A stretch of 64,000 nucleotides of DNA from Larus michahellis (taxonomy: Eukaryota > Chordata > Aves > Charadriiformes > Laridae), in contig NC_133917.1 in NCBI RefSeq assembly GCF_964199755.1, forward strand, positions 4,407,967 through 4,471,966, read 5' to 3'. The notes beneath the pieces are model-generated. The model was not told where the DNA came from. It ran no database searches and saw only the letters and a program-made list of their open reading frames with translations. Shown in pieces: positions 31,001-44,030 of the stretch (the first letter of the stretch is position 1; each line of letters begins with the position of its first letter). Made by a program: the position numbers and the translations under genes.

Positions 31001-34000
31001 TGCCAGACAAATGTTAAAAGTCAAGGTGTGCCCTCAGTTCGTTGCTGGCCTTTACAGACATCTCACGTCCCGCACAGGGGAGCCTGTGTGGGTAGAGCTA
31101 AACGGGTGTGTGTTTAATCGTGGAGGATTAGCCAAAAAAAAAAAGCAAGCCATGCTTTTTTCCGTGCATTGAAGCTAAGGCTACTCGCTGAATTAAGTTT
31201 GTTCTAAGAAAAAATCACGGTGTGTAGGAGGTTTGCGTTACGCATAGACACTGTGGATAATTCAGTTTCAGGTAAGCAGGGCGTTCACTTGGTTTGTTTC
31301 TGGCATACTTCACTAAATCACCTGTTTTTTATTGTAACGTGCTAACTAGTACTTACTTCTGCTGGCAGAGAACGGCAGGAAAGGAAGTGGGCGAGCTTCT
31401 GAAATTTTCCGCTGTGTAGACATGGCAAAGTTAATTGTCAGGCATTGTTTTCTGCCCTTTAGTCTACTGATAAACCTGTGGCAACTTTCTGCCTGTTGCC
31501 CGGGATAACATAGTGCAGAATGATGGCTTCTCCCCCAAAACGCGTGACGCGGCTCAAGTGCTGGGGCGCAGCGTTGTTTGCCGCTGCAGCTCCTATCGTT
31601 GTGAAATCAAAACCCTGTGCTTGCTGTGCTGGGTGGGTTCAAAGTCTAGCACAAATAGGGGTTGGTTTTTTGGGTGGTTTTTTTTTTTTTTTTTTTGGAC
31701 CACATGTGCTTTTTTTGGAAGCTTCAAAAAGCGATCTGAGCACCTGAGAGCAAGTTGCCGATTGGGCTGTTGTGGCTGGGAGCTCTGACGCCGCATGTGA
31801 GGGGCAGAAAATTGTTTGGGCTGGTGTATTTGGCAGCTTTGCAGCAGTTCCTCGTTAATATGCCTCTGATTAAGCCGAGGCTTTGCCTGCCAGCCTTCTC
31901 TGCGAGTGTTTGTTTGTACATGTTTATCTTGTTTTAACTGTCTTTCTGGTTTTCCCGTCGCCTCCTGTGTGTTTATCGCTGCTTTTCTGCTGCCTGCGTT
32001 GGTGAGATGGATTGCAGCTTTTCTTGATGCGCCTTTGGTTTGTCAGGGACGTTTGGGTTAGGGTGTTTATCCATAGACTTCCTCTCTCTAAGATAATTCT
32101 GCTGATTCCTGTCTTATCTGGAATCTGTATCTTTCTCTTTGTAATCAGTTTATTTATCTTTTGTGTATCTTCTAGAGAACCTTTCCTGCTACATTTGCAT
32201 TGAAATCTGCCCTCTGCTGCCGCTTGTACTATTTGCTCTGATACATTTCCTATAATTTAAAGGAAAAACTTAGATATTTATTTGCTCCAAGTTCTAGTAT
32301 TAAAGTTCTGCGGAGGGAAGATTGCCACATACTGATGAGTCTGTAACTAGAGCCCTCGGTTACCTGTCGTTATGAAACCAGAAGCGTGTAATTTAAGGTG
32401 CTGAGCAAACTACCTTTCCAGTCTTTCCGGTTGGCTTTCGTAATAATAAACCCTACACACCACATCTAGTAAAATCAACTCACTAATCCTCAGCATCTTA
32501 CATACGCCTCTGGGCATGCATACTTGGGAATTTGGGGATCATCTTAAATCAGATACAGACCTTGTGTATCACATCCTTGTTTTAAGCAGAAACACCCCAT
32601 CGAGTGCTTGTGATAACCCGAGGGACAGCAACTTAATCGACTAATCACAGGACCCAGAAAGTCATTCCTGAGTTAATACCGGCTGTCTCGGTGGTTTGCC
32701 GTTTCATTTTGAGCTAGTCACAGTGGCTTTTATAATTTACTGCTTGTTTGTGTGTTTGACCTTCTCCCCTCGCTGCCTTAAATTAATATTATTTTTTTTA
32801 AGTAGGCCATGAATCTATAAGCCACTGTGATGTTTTCATTCTGCCAGAGGCAGTTTAAAGGAGAAGAAAGCAATTAAATGTTTTCAGGATGTATCCAGCC
32901 CTTTCCTGAGTGGCTTTTAATGTTCTCGTGTATGTATCTTCTCTTTTTAAATTTAATAGTAAGAGAGGGGATTTTTTTCCCCGCTCCAAAGAGACTTTAT
33001 TGGCCGTTTCCAAGCTGCTCGGATATTTCTGGCAAAATACAGAGCTTGTGCTTTGCAAATATAATGTGGACCAGATATTAAAGCAGCTGCAAAGAAGATG
33101 AAACATGAAATGTACTTTTCAGACACTTGAAACTCGAAAAATATCTGATGAGTGAAAGTAGAAGCTAGTTTATGCTGAACACAGTATGTACTGCGGACAA
33201 AAGTAGTGATTCTCTGAAGACTCTGATAACTAATCTAACTTCCTATATACTAAATTTATGCAAATCAGCTTGTTCCCTATCCAGGGCTGGGATAGTATGG
33301 CCAAAAAGCGTTGCAATTACAGAGTAAAGCATTCGTAAGTGTTTGCATTTGCATATAAAATACTACGTATTGTTCGATGAAGGTTTGGCTCGTGACTGCT
33401 TTAGTCCATCGTCTTAAGAAATGGAGAAGAGGGAGGAGAAACACACGTAAAGAAAACGCAGAAAAGACTGCACGTGGCTTATGCTTAATCATAATTAAAT
33501 GAAGTTGTGAGGAGAGAATGAGTCCCTCGGAAGTGCTGCTGATGTGCTGGAAAATGTGATGTTGGTTTCATCTTAACTGCGACTGGTAGAGGCCCAGAGC
33601 AGCTGAAATCTCTACATCTTGTTTCCTGCTTCTGAAACAGGCCGAGCAGAGCAACGCGGTGCTCAACAACAAGCTGAAACGTCAGGTTTTTCTTCTTTCC
33701 TCCGAACCGAAACGCCCTGGAATAGTAAAGCACTCGCTCGCACGTGTCCAGAGGGAAATTTGGCCAAGCGAAAACCAGTTTTCACTAGAATACTCCAAAG
33801 ACTCCTCTCCTTCCAGAGCTGTTTTCCTAAAATATTTCAGTGTTGATCCCCAGCTATTTTGGCAGAAGAGCTGTTCAAGAAAACCCATTTTTAACCTCTT
33901 CCAAAAACAGCTGAGGCTGAGCTGGCTTGGCTTTAGCTCCCGGAAGAAAACGTTTTACCCTTGCAGGGAATCAACCAGACAAGGCAAAATTTTCAAAACT

Positions 34001-37000
34001 TAGAGATGGCAAAACGGACTTAGGTTGGCAAAGCTCAGGCTGCTTTTAGAGTAGGTATTTCTAGTGCTTCAGCTCGAGTAATAGAGCGTATAAAAGAAGA
34101 TTGTGTAGATGGAAAATGACCGAAGGCTTTGTTGAGCACTCTGAACAAAAAAAGGTCTTCTAATTGCTTGCCGTAGACTTCATGTTTTCCAGACCTGTGC
34201 AAGTAGTTTTTAATATTGTTTTTCATTCTTATTGTCTTTTTGTTTGCCATCATCTTTGCCATCATCAACATGCATTTGGAGCTTCGGGAGGCTGCAGTAA
34301 GAACGCTCGTTGCAGAATAGCTTCTGTGTCTCTGTGTTTTGCTTGATTTATTTATTTTTTTTTTTTGGCCTCCGTTGCACATTTGTTGTTTTTTCCTAGA
34401 ATCTGTAACGCCCAGTGGTGTCGTACACAGTGTCCTACCCCGGGTGCAAACGTGGCCGGACACGTTCGGCCTCTGGCTGCTCTGACCCCGGGGAAGGCAG
34501 CTGGGCTCTCGCTCCCCGTCAACAAAGCAACTTGTTTTGCTGGGGCCGAAGAATCAGGCAGTGATGAGCAGGGGTCTGAGAAAACCTTTTGTTTGTCGCA
34601 GTTTTTGTGTTTGTGTTTGGAGAAAGGGAAGGTTTTGTTTCACTTGAGCTCAAGTATGCTAAACTTTCAAAAGGGCTTATCAAAATATTTAGATATTAAG
34701 TGTTTTTCTGTACCAGGTTACAGACTGAGGGCGAGCCTGCTTTTGAACTTGCCTCTTAGAATTTATTTAAACTTGTTCCAAGTATGTTGTAAGTTTTTGT
34801 ATTTTAAATATGAATTAATCTTGTCAAAATGCCCGTTAACTTCTGTTTAAAAAACCCTGCCCCTCTCGCTGTTGTTTCAGATGCACTCGCGGTTGTTTGA
34901 TGGGCCAGTTTCCTTTTCCTGGAGCTTTGTGTACTTGGGGATAATTAGGGTTTGATTTAGGGGTAACTTTCCCATTGCTCTATGTCGGAAATCCTTTGAT
35001 TGTGTCTTATTGAGCGGCTCTTATTTTAGGGTCGTTCCAGCCATGGTGTGTTGGATAAATCCACCAAGACAAATGTTTCTCTGAAACGAGTGCAAGGGTT
35101 TTTTGATGTTATTTTAAGCGGGCGATGTAACTGGAGCCGACAACCACCGTTGCCACTCCAGGGCTACGGCGTCAGGTCCAGGTTTAGCTCCTGTGCAAAG
35201 TGTGATTCCACTGGAGAATACGGTTGTGGAGGAGGAGGGGACCTGGGGGTATTGCTTGAGGTGGAAAAGAAAAACCGGAGGTCCTGCAGTTAATCATTCC
35301 AACTTTAAATGAGACGCAACTTTTATTTCCGATTCCAGTAAAACCTGTTGGAGTTGTACAGCTGAATGAGTGAGCTGTTCTGCTCTTACCTACGCAGAGC
35401 TAATGGGTTTGTGTTCAAGCCTTTTGCTCTCGAGGTCTATAAAGTGAGAGATTTCACATTAATTAAGAATACTAGTATGGTTTTAGTTTCCCGATGTGAT
35501 AATGAACATCTCTTCTGTAAATCAGTGCAACTCATTTGTTCTTCTCGCCACTTAGCTTATGTATATTGGTGACTAGGAGGTGATTTTTCTTTTCCTGAAC
35601 CCAATTTCAGTTGAATTAAACATGAGTCAAAGGCTCCACTCCGGCATTCATGGACGCTTTTCCTCTGGAATTAGTTAGAAATAGTGGTTGTTTTTTTTTC
35701 CTGCTGAATGCGGTATGTAGATAAGCAGTTAGCTTACAGAATGCTTTTAAACAAAGGTACGTGTTTTCATGGGTGTAAGAGTTTCGTTCGTGATAACTAT
35801 ATTTAGCAACATACTCTGCTTAAATTAGGTCCCCTGCAATAATTGTTTGTTTTCCCGGTGTATTCAGACTCTACTTTGGTTTGCCGTGCACTGATATTAC
35901 GTAGCTTCATCCCACTTGGGATGCCCCTTCTATTCACAAGCGTTTGTCGACGTCGCGGTGGGCGGCTTTGCTTCCTTTTGTGGCCATTCCCCAGTTCGGA
36001 GCAGCACTGGTGGGGTTCGGGTGCCCACCTGAGTATGATCCCGCAGGCTCAGGATGAGCAAATTAAGCAGTTAAAAAAAGCAAGTCCTGCTCTCATGGCT
36101 CCTACCTGTCCCTCAATGCATGCTGCCAATGTTTTTTATGCCTGTGTTAGTGGTTTTCAGACAGTGCTGTGAGCTGATTTAACTTGTTGGAATGCTTTTT
36201 TCCCATTTTAGGAGGGGGGGGCAAAAAAAAAAGAAGAAAAATCAACTGCTCTGCAAGCTGGATAGCCTCACCGAAGGATTGGAGTGTCGCAGGGGTGTAA
36301 GGGGAAGGAGGCAAGCATGCGACTGGAGCTGGAGGAGACTCCTGTCCCCTCTATTCCACGTGGTAACGAACATGATGTTGGCTGAGCTGCCTGTAAAAGG
36401 ATACCCCATCTTCAATGACCCTGTGACCAAACCCCGTCCTTCAGTGCAGGGCGAAGTTGTCATGAGGCTTTTTTTGCTTAGTCATGTGTGAGGCAGTTTC
36501 TCTAGATGTTAAGAATTAACCGAACCCAGCAGTTTGCCAAATAGCTTCCTTTCGAGTGCTGGGTCAGGCTTTAGGGTCAGGGGAGGTGCAGGGTCAGGTC
36601 TGGCGGTGGGGGGAAGATCAAGTGACAGCTCACGCGCTGCCTCTCCTGTCCCCACAGAGACCGTTCGGACCAGCAGCAGCAGTTTTGGCGTGGAAACACC
36701 AACAGCTTGACTCAGCGTTTCAAATAAATTGTGCTAAGTCATCTGAAAGCGCCTGGGAGGGAGTAAGCAGTTTGTTTTGCTGACTGAAAAACCCAAGTTC
36801 CCCATTTTTTAAAATTTATTTATTTATTTTTAAATGTGGGTTGAACTTGCTAGAGTACAAGCTTAAAGGTAACACGAAGTGGAGGAAGTGGTTTTTTAGC
36901 GAGCTGAGTGATAGGTTTTTCCACCAAATCCTGTGGCAGGCTGTTTGAAAAGCATTGCCACCGCAATTACGGTCTTCTGCGTTTGCAAAGCTCCGGAATA

Positions 37001-40000
37001 TCTTTGTGATCTCTAGCACACTTGCGTAGTGGTAGCCTGTGTACAATGGGTCATGGAAAAGCAATATCTGTAGCTGACTTGACAAGAGTCTCGGAATTAA
37101 AATCCTGGCTGCCTGGAGCCAGAAAACATGCTTAGATAATGCGTAGCTGTGGCAGGTCCAACCAGGTGAAGTAATGGACTGATTCTGCCTTTCCTGTTCA
37201 TTGTGATAAAAAGTCTGTGAGCTCCTGGATATTGGTGCTTTACCCTTGGGTTTTTAGTGCTGAGTGCTTTCCCTTTCACTTTTATGGGTTTTTCGGTTGG
37301 CTTTTATTGAAGGTTGTCCCCTTACCTCTTTCGTGGGCTGCTGTGGGGGGTATTTTAACTTTTGCCCCATCTTGGGATACCTGAAGAGGCAAAAACCATT
37401 GCCAGGGTTCTCCTGTCTGGCCTGGAACTGACTTTCTCTATATTCAGCTTCATTTGCCGTGCACCTGCAGGGTGTCCGTTGTCCGTGTGGCCAGTGAGGT
37501 CCGAAAACCTGCTAGGAACGAGCTGAAAAGCAAGTCCGGGTTTGTGGGGCGACTCTCGGTTATGCTTGTCTGTCGATTTTGACGCAGTTATTTTCCTCTG
37601 TGCTATAAGAAGTTTTTTAAGCCTTGGGAAGCTTTCTGTATAATGACCGTATCCAGTAACAAATGAGCTCTGGCAAAACCTGTGGCTGTACTGAGTATTA
37701 AAATGTTTATCTTGTAGTGGGCAAGGCTGGTTTTTGCTTCCTTTGATGTTGAGAAGTAGCCGCAGAGGGAGGTCTGTGTTATTGCAGAATACTGTATAAA
37801 GCAGCCTGGTGTCTTAGCAGTGGTGTCATTTTTTTTTTTATTTTATTTTTTTTTTCCCCCTGCTGCCCTTAAAATAAAATCTGGAAAGGAGGTAGCAGCG
37901 ACGGAGAAATACAAGCCAGTTAGTTGCACCACCGGAGGTTTGAATTTCAGAAGTGCCGCCGAGGGCTTCGCCGGAATGAGTCAAATGTTTTAAATCTGTA
38001 AAGTGGCTCTAACTATAGGTTGAGTTAGCGGCTTACGGGGGTTTAGTCATATTCCTCAGCGCCACGACTTAACTGGAGGAGCAGCTTGCTATAATTGGAG
38101 TCGGTGATGTTGCCTGTAGTTGGGGTTGTATAATGGGGAACGCCAGGCCGCCTTGTTCTGGCGGGTTATAAAAACTTCCATGGGAACAGGCAGTTCTTAT
38201 ATTGAGCAACTCTTCTAATTTCTTTCCCACGTGTGGTGAAAAGGTAGCAGCTTTTAGAACAAGGTTAGGGAAGGATGCGTCGTTTTTCCCTATATCAGAA
38301 ACTGTTTATGGCTGTTATTTGGATGCTTTCGTCCCTTTTTTTTTTTTTCCTCCTGTTTCCTCCCTTTTGATGGGTTGGTTATGGACTAGTCACCTAAGCT
38401 TAGGGAAATGCCTTTTGCTGTTCCTATTAAAGCCATAGTGAATTTGGCTGTTCTTAAAAAAAAAAAAAAAGTAAAATATATATATATATACTGTACGTGC
38501 TCAGATATTTGTCTGGTTATGTAATCCAGACGTTTTGGGCCAGACCCAAAAGTACAGAGTTAGATTTCAGCCGCCTTAAACACTTAGTGAGCATGCTTTG
38601 CCGTAAGTGGGAATTGTGTGTACGAATCATCTGGGAGCTGAACTTCTACACCCCTTTAGTTGAACCGTTTAGAGGGGGTTTAGATAAATGCAGTCTTTAT
38701 GAAGTTAACCGGAGATGCATCGGAGCTAAGAGACGTGATGCGAAACGCTGAGTACTGAACAAGTCCTGTATATCTTGATTTAGGTGTCTGAAATCAGTGG
38801 TTACGTAGTGGTGCTCTTCATCATCGTCTCCGTGTGTAAAAGGGGCTGCCTGGCCTCTGAAAAGGTGCATTAATTCTTGCCGAGTGCTTGGCTCCTTACA
38901 TGTAATGTCAGGAAAGCTGTATGGAGAATTAAATAAAACTGCACCGAGTATGAATTCAGTGGGTTTATCACAAACAGGAAAATGAATAAGTTATTTGGGG
39001 GAATACATTCAATGGATGAATCCTTCCTGTGCCAGCCTGTAATCAAGGTCTGTATGTCAAAGCCTGGGCAAGAGCAGGGGGCGTGGGGTGGTCGTGGGGA
39101 GCGATGCTGGCACAGGCAGCCGTTTATTCTGGTATTTCCCCCTCTTTGGGGGGGACGCGGCCATGAATCATCAGAGTTCCTTGCGTTTTGTCTGGGGTTT
39201 AATGAGATGTATATGTATTAGACGCCTTTCTGTGTTGCAGTGTGCTGCGTGGTACTGATTGCCCTTGCTGTCTAATTGAGCAGGTGTTCTGGCGCTCTGG
39301 GCCCTAATCACGCATGTGATGTATGTGCAGGATTACTGGAGGACCTGGTTAAAAGGGCTGAGGTTCTTCCTCTTCATCGGGATCCTCTTCTCAGCTCTCT
39401 CCGTGGTGGGATTCTGCACATTCCTTGTCCTGGCCATCACCAAGCACCAGTGTAAGTACTTTGCAGCAGGGAGAAACAGCTAGCGATGCTGGGATTACTG
39501 GGATTGGGTTTGAAGGAACAAAAGAGCCTGCGAAGCAGAGCTGGGGTTTGGATCTGAGGGTGCTCCTGCTAATATTTCTGAGAGGTGTTGAGAGACTTTT
39601 GGGGGGGGGGGTGTTTGCAAGAATGCCATTGTATTTCATTTTTCAGCTGTGATAGCTTGATGACACGAATGATTCTGCTGCCCGATGAGTGACGCTCCCC
39701 GAGGGCATCTTCTAACATCATTCTAATATTTGATAGCTGCCTTGATAGGCCTGGTCTATAGAACTGCTGGCAGGCAGTCCACGTTTTCCAGCGTTATTTC
39801 CTACAGGAACTGGAATTTACTTATTTCTATGACAAATAAAGGGAGCGCTCTTAAACGTTGTCTCCTCAGCACTCATAAAGCAGGTGGGTGAGGATATTGA
39901 AATCCAAACACAAGTCAGCAGGGTGAAAATGCCTTCTACACTTAGTCAGCATATAAAGCGGTGTTGCTATAAAATATTTAACATTGTCTAAGGAGGGTTC

Positions 40001-41370
40001 GCGTAATTACTCCCAGTATTTGCTTGGCAACAGACCAAAGAGAGAAAGTTTGGGGTTTGTTTTTTTTTTGTTTGTTTGTTTTTTTTAGAAGTTGCCTGTA
40101 TTTGTTGCTTGCTGCATTTGGGCTGAGAGCCATGAAGAGTTCTGTTGTTGTTGTTGTACTTGTGATGGTAGGCAAGCTGTGTTGGGGTCGTAACCCCCCC
40201 CAGAAGGCCTTGGCTCAGCCTAAGCACGCTCCCCGCGGAGATTTGAGTGCTTCAGCCTAGTGGAAGGGTATGAAAATACTCATACGCAATCGTTAGAAAT
40301 ACAAATGTAAAAAGAAAAGCAAATATTTGTCATCACCTCCTTTCTTGGAGACCTGAGGAAAAACTGTTTTGGGCAAAAATTGGGGGGTTTTTTTAGGGAA
40401 ATGGAGGTGTTTTAGGGAAAGCCCTAATTTGGGGGAAAGTAGACAGTAGAACAGAACATAGGTTATTTATGTATGGAAAGTTTAGGACTGGTATGCCCAA
40501 TGTGTGGGATTTACTGAGTAAGTATCCTTTTGTGTATTCTTCAAAAAAAATTATCTATCTTTATTTTTTGCTAATGACCAAGCAGCTTGTACTCGGCGGT
40601 GGGATCGGTTTATGCATTAGGTTGCATAAGTGTATTTCAAAATTGTTGACGTCTCTAGAACTAAAAACCCCTAAATGTTGAAAATAGATATGCAGACTGC
40701 TGACGTGCACTCAAAAAGCAGAACCGTGCCCGCTTGACTTCAAAGCAATCCCTCAGTAGAGGCGGTTTCATAATAGATAAAGAAGAAATGTGTTTATTTG
40801 CAAAGATTCTCTAAATCCGTAAAGCAGGGTGAGAGAAATTAGAACTGCAGCTTGAGGTTGCTTTCTCGAGCCGTGTGTTTCTGCTGTCCGGGGATTCATA
40901 CAAACTCCATCCTTTGGGCCCAAAGGCGAGGAGAGTTTAGGGTGGCGGAGAGGGTGACCCTCCAGCTCTTAGGATCTGCCTCTCCAGAGGTAATAATGAC
41001 CTTCTTCAGACTGTGACCAGAATACTGTTTTGTGGTGGAGATGAGGAAATCTTACACTGCAAGTGAAGAGAGCTGGGATTAAGGCACAGAGTAAGCCTTG
41101 CTCGCAGAACAAGATCTTTAGATGCAGGCTGAAAAGTTCCCAGGGGCTGGCGGGCTGAGGTGGGTTCTCCCGGCTGGACTGCAAGAGAGAGAAATGGGAT
41201 TTTTAACTGTATCTCTGTCTTTTTCTCTCCTAGCTCTGACTGATCCCAGAAGCTACTACCTGTCGTCTGTCTGGAGTTTCATTTCCTTGAAATGGGCCTT
41301 CCTGCTCAGTTTGTACGCCTACCGGTACAGGAATGAGTTTGCAGACATCAGTATCCTCAGTGACTTCTAA
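27952..41370 (+). CDS. SLC48A1: SLC48A1, haem transporter HRG1, complete coding region in three exons
   Basis: Joining 27952-28090, 39284-39451 and 41234-41370 gives 444 nt, or 147 residues plus TAA, one residue longer than human HRG1 (146). HRG1 moves haem out of lysosomal/phagosomal compartments into the cytosol, for example in macrophages recycling erythrocytes. Four hydrophobic segments are visible (about 10-32, 48-66, 72-97 and 112-131). The haem-linked His of transmembrane segment 2 is His57 (LITHVMY), and the luminal-loop His is His101 (ITKHQ). The C-terminal aromatic motif reads YAYRYR (130-135), and the tail [10 protein letters not shown] matches the human tail, which carries endosomal sorting information. 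The human motif is YAHRYR, so His is Tyr here. The frame is intact, and all introns are GT-AG. The gene is divergent from RAPGEF3, as in human. The ATG (context ctccgATGg) was chosen by homology, as no upstream in-frame stop exists for over 1 kb. Confidence 0.95.
28091..39283 (+). other. SLC48A1: SLC48A1 intron 1 (11.2 kb)
   Basis: Opens GTACGAG and closes TAATTGAGCAG. After the first kilobase the sequence becomes AT-rich, unlike the flanking GC-rich DNA. It contains one CR1 copy (28445-29028), homopolymer T at about 31679-31698, and an A tract followed by TATATA at 38456-38490. I see no nested gene. The open frames inside are short and lack splice or homology support. Confidence 0.85.
28445..29028 (+). 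mobile_element. CR1 LINE 3' part within SLC48A1 intron 1
   Basis: It runs from the diverged segment cctgcattcctgggctgcatccccagcag, through gagaagagaaggctccggggagacc and the 3' UTR, to actgttctatgagtctatga. It is in the sense orientation of SLC48A1 and close to the same subfamily as the copies at 45290 and 48013. Confidence 0.85.
39284..39451 (+). CDS. SLC48A1: SLC48A1 coding exon 2
   Basis: 168 nt with acceptor TTGAGCAG before 39284 and donor CAGT|GTAAGT at 39452. It encodes the end of Gly47 through Gln102 and the first base of Ser103. It carries transmembrane segment 2 with His57, the loop [12 protein letters not shown] (identical to human), transmembrane segment 3 and the His101 loop. It is the most conserved part of the protein. 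Confidence 0.95.
39452..41233 (+). other. SLC48A1: SLC48A1 intron 2 (1.8 kb)
   Basis: Opens GTAAGTAC and closes with the pyrimidine-rich acceptor TTTTTCTCTCCTAG. No exon, RNA gene or recognised transposon was seen inside. Confidence 0.9.
41234..41370 (+). CDS. SLC48A1: SLC48A1 coding exon 3 with stop codon
   Basis: 137 nt encode the rest of Ser103 through Phe147 and TAA. It begins [16 protein letters not shown] (human [16 protein letters not shown]), covers transmembrane segment 4, the YAYRYR motif and the acidic/hydrophobic tail [10 protein letters not shown]. Confidence 0.95.
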
Positions 41371-44030
41371 CGCTTGGACTTCACTCCTGGCTGAAGGTGC
41401 TGGATGTTTGAATTGCCCCCCAAAGGCATGGTACATGCAAGAGATGTACGAGAGGTGGAGAAGGAACCCACCCAGTGCTGCTTGGTTTGTCTGTCTGCAG
41501 TAGGGGTTTTTCCTAATTGCTTTTACTCAACCATTTAAAGTTTGGCTAATGATGTCGATCTAGTCTTTCTGTAACGTCCCTGGGGGTCCCTGTGTCTGGT
41601 AGTGAGGTGAGAGACTCCATGTGCTTACACACGGCAGGCCTAGATCCGCTCTTTGTGTCGCCCCGAGGTCCAGGGGAGCTTTCAGGTGGGGAGGGAGAAG
41701 TCCTGGGCCTTCCAGGAGCCGTGGGTTTGTACCTCATGGATGCAGCACCCCGAGTCTTTTCCTTGTGAGTACATCACCAGCTTCAGGTGGGTGTCCCAGA
41801 TGTGTGTGGGAAAGAACGCTGCTGTGAGAGTCAGCTCCTTTTGTATTGCTCAGCTCCTCAGACAAAGGGAGTGATGAGCCTTTCTTTGCGGCAGAAGTCC
41901 CTCCGTACCTTCCAGCCAGTGCCCCGCATCTTCCAGTGTTTTCTCTGTACGCGTTGGACACAAAGTCAGCGCTCTCCTGTGGCCCCGGTGAGCCCCCAGG
42001 GGACGGGCCAGCAGCAGAGAAGCACTCGTCATTTCAAGGCTCTGTCAGAGGTGGAGAATGCTGATTCGGGCTGCCGCCCAGGATCACTTGCAAAAGGAAC
42101 GTAATACCGTATTTAACGCCCCAATTTGTAGCATGTAGTTTGGGTGAAAGATGTGCCGGTCAAGGGCTTACCTACCTGAACCTCTGGAGAAACATGAATA
42201 TGATTCTCCTTAAAAAAAAAAAAAAAGAAAAATAATCTTTTGGTAGGCAGTGCTGTTTCCTTTTCTTTGCTCAGCTCCCCCGGATGAGAGAGGGAAAGAG
42301 TCATGCTGCTCAAAAATAAGAAAGGGATCCAGAGTCAGCTTCCAGCAAGCCTCAGTAACGAGCGTCACGGGGATAATGCAGCCACGGGGAAGCGGCTGGG
42401 CTCTCGTGCAGCCAGTTAAGAGGTGACAGGTCTGTGCTCACGGGCTGGTGTGCTGGAATCGGCTGGGTGTGACCGTCTTTTGCCTGGTGGCAGTGAAGCC
42501 TTCCCTCTGTGCTTCATCTGCGCCTGGCACTGCTCTGACAACCCTGAAACCTGGGTGGATTTAGTGACCTCTTTAGTCCCCGTGCTTTGCTCCCTGCCAG
42601 CGGCTGCCTTGAGAAGCTTGAAATGTTCAAGCGTTTCCATCTTCCCGTGTTAACTGTGCATACTTCAGACACAGCGCAGGCTTTGGGCTGCCGCTCTGGC
42701 AGAACCCAGGCTGGTGTTTTGTCATGTCGGGCAGCTGGTGCTGGCTACTACGGACTAGAAATGGCAACTTCCATGAATGATTCTGTAGGTGGGCGAGAAG
42801 AGGGGCGGGAGAAGGCCCCTGCCCTTGCGGGCCGATGGAAGATGAACGAGGCGGGTGTTTTGATGGAGTCCCCCAGACAGCATTCTCCTGCCAGGTCTCT
42901 AGGTGCTGCGGGAGCCTTCCCTGAAGCGTCTTCTTGGCCATCTGTGGGACAGGACCTGCTCAGGGGTTTGTGACCAAGTGAGGTGCAAGGGGAAGGTCCT
43001 CCGCGTGCTGTTGTTGGCCCAACTTTTCTCTCACGCCACACCAAACTCCCAGTCTGGTTTTGCGCGGTGTTTGCTGGGGCGTACCTGGGACTGTCCTTTC
43101 TGTTACCTTGTCCGGGCGGTGAGCTCTGACCTCACTGTGTCCGAGTCCCTCTCCGCGCTCCAAGGCACCATCCACACCTTGGCTGGTCTGAGTTTTACTT
43201 GGGAAATTGAGTGGGAAGCACACGGTGATTCATTTGAGCACCTGAGGGGGTTTTGGAAGTGTTTGAGAATGCCTGGTGAATGCGTTCCCGGGTTTCTTGG
43301 GTAGGAAGATCCTGGAGTGACTTCAGTGGATCGAGGAACATCTTTGGGTCAGGTTGTAAACCAAGGTTGTAGCCAGCTTTTGCCAGGGGACCTGCTGGAG
43401 TCCCTAAACCCAGACAAAGGCTGTCAGTGTGAAATGTGCTTACGAGATTAATACTCAGGCTTTTAAATAGCAAAATCCCCCCCGCTGCTGAGGCCAGATG
43501 AGCCGGCGTAGCTCATCTCGCTTCTCTGCCCGGAGCTGGGGCACCCAGTGGGGTGTTTGCAAGTGGTTTTAGCATCGGTGCTTTCAGTAAGTCATCTCTC
43601 GTCCTACATTTCCCCACCACAACGCTGCCCACGCGTTCGCGGTGCCGCCGCGAGCCCCAGCTCCGTTAATCGGGTTGGGGTGTGCTCGGGACACCGAAAT
43701 CCCCGCCCTGGGGGGGCTGGTGGAGCTCTGCCACTGCCCTACAGCAAAACATCGTCCCGGGCTGTCCCTAAATCACATCCTCCTGTCTGCGCGCCACTGG
43801 CACCTCGTAGCAGCACATCAGGGGCTCCTTTCTTGTGTCCAAAAGTCCTCCCAGCTTACCCTGGAGATTTTTAAAGTTTATTTTTGTGACTGTAAAATTT
43901 GCCTACGAAACAGCTCACTGAATCTCACCCCCGTTTTCTTCCTGACATGTTTTAGCTCTGGAATTTATACTTGGCATCTCGGCTTTTTAAAAGATTGCGT
44001 ATGTAAATATATAATATATTTTTACATTGT
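41371..44030 (+). other. SLC48A1: Probable SLC48A1 3' untranslated region
   Basis: No other gene or transposon is seen in the 2.6 kb after the stop codon. No AATAAA was found. The best poly(A)-like site is the variant AATATA at 44013-44018 in an AT-rich patch. A shorter 3' UTR is equally possible, so the end is an inference. Confidence 0.35.

Noticed and set aside
33640..34003. Exon-like segment gccgagcagagcaacgcggtgctc inside SLC48A1 intron 1
   Set aside because: The short coiled-coil-like frame has no proper donor and no recognised family.
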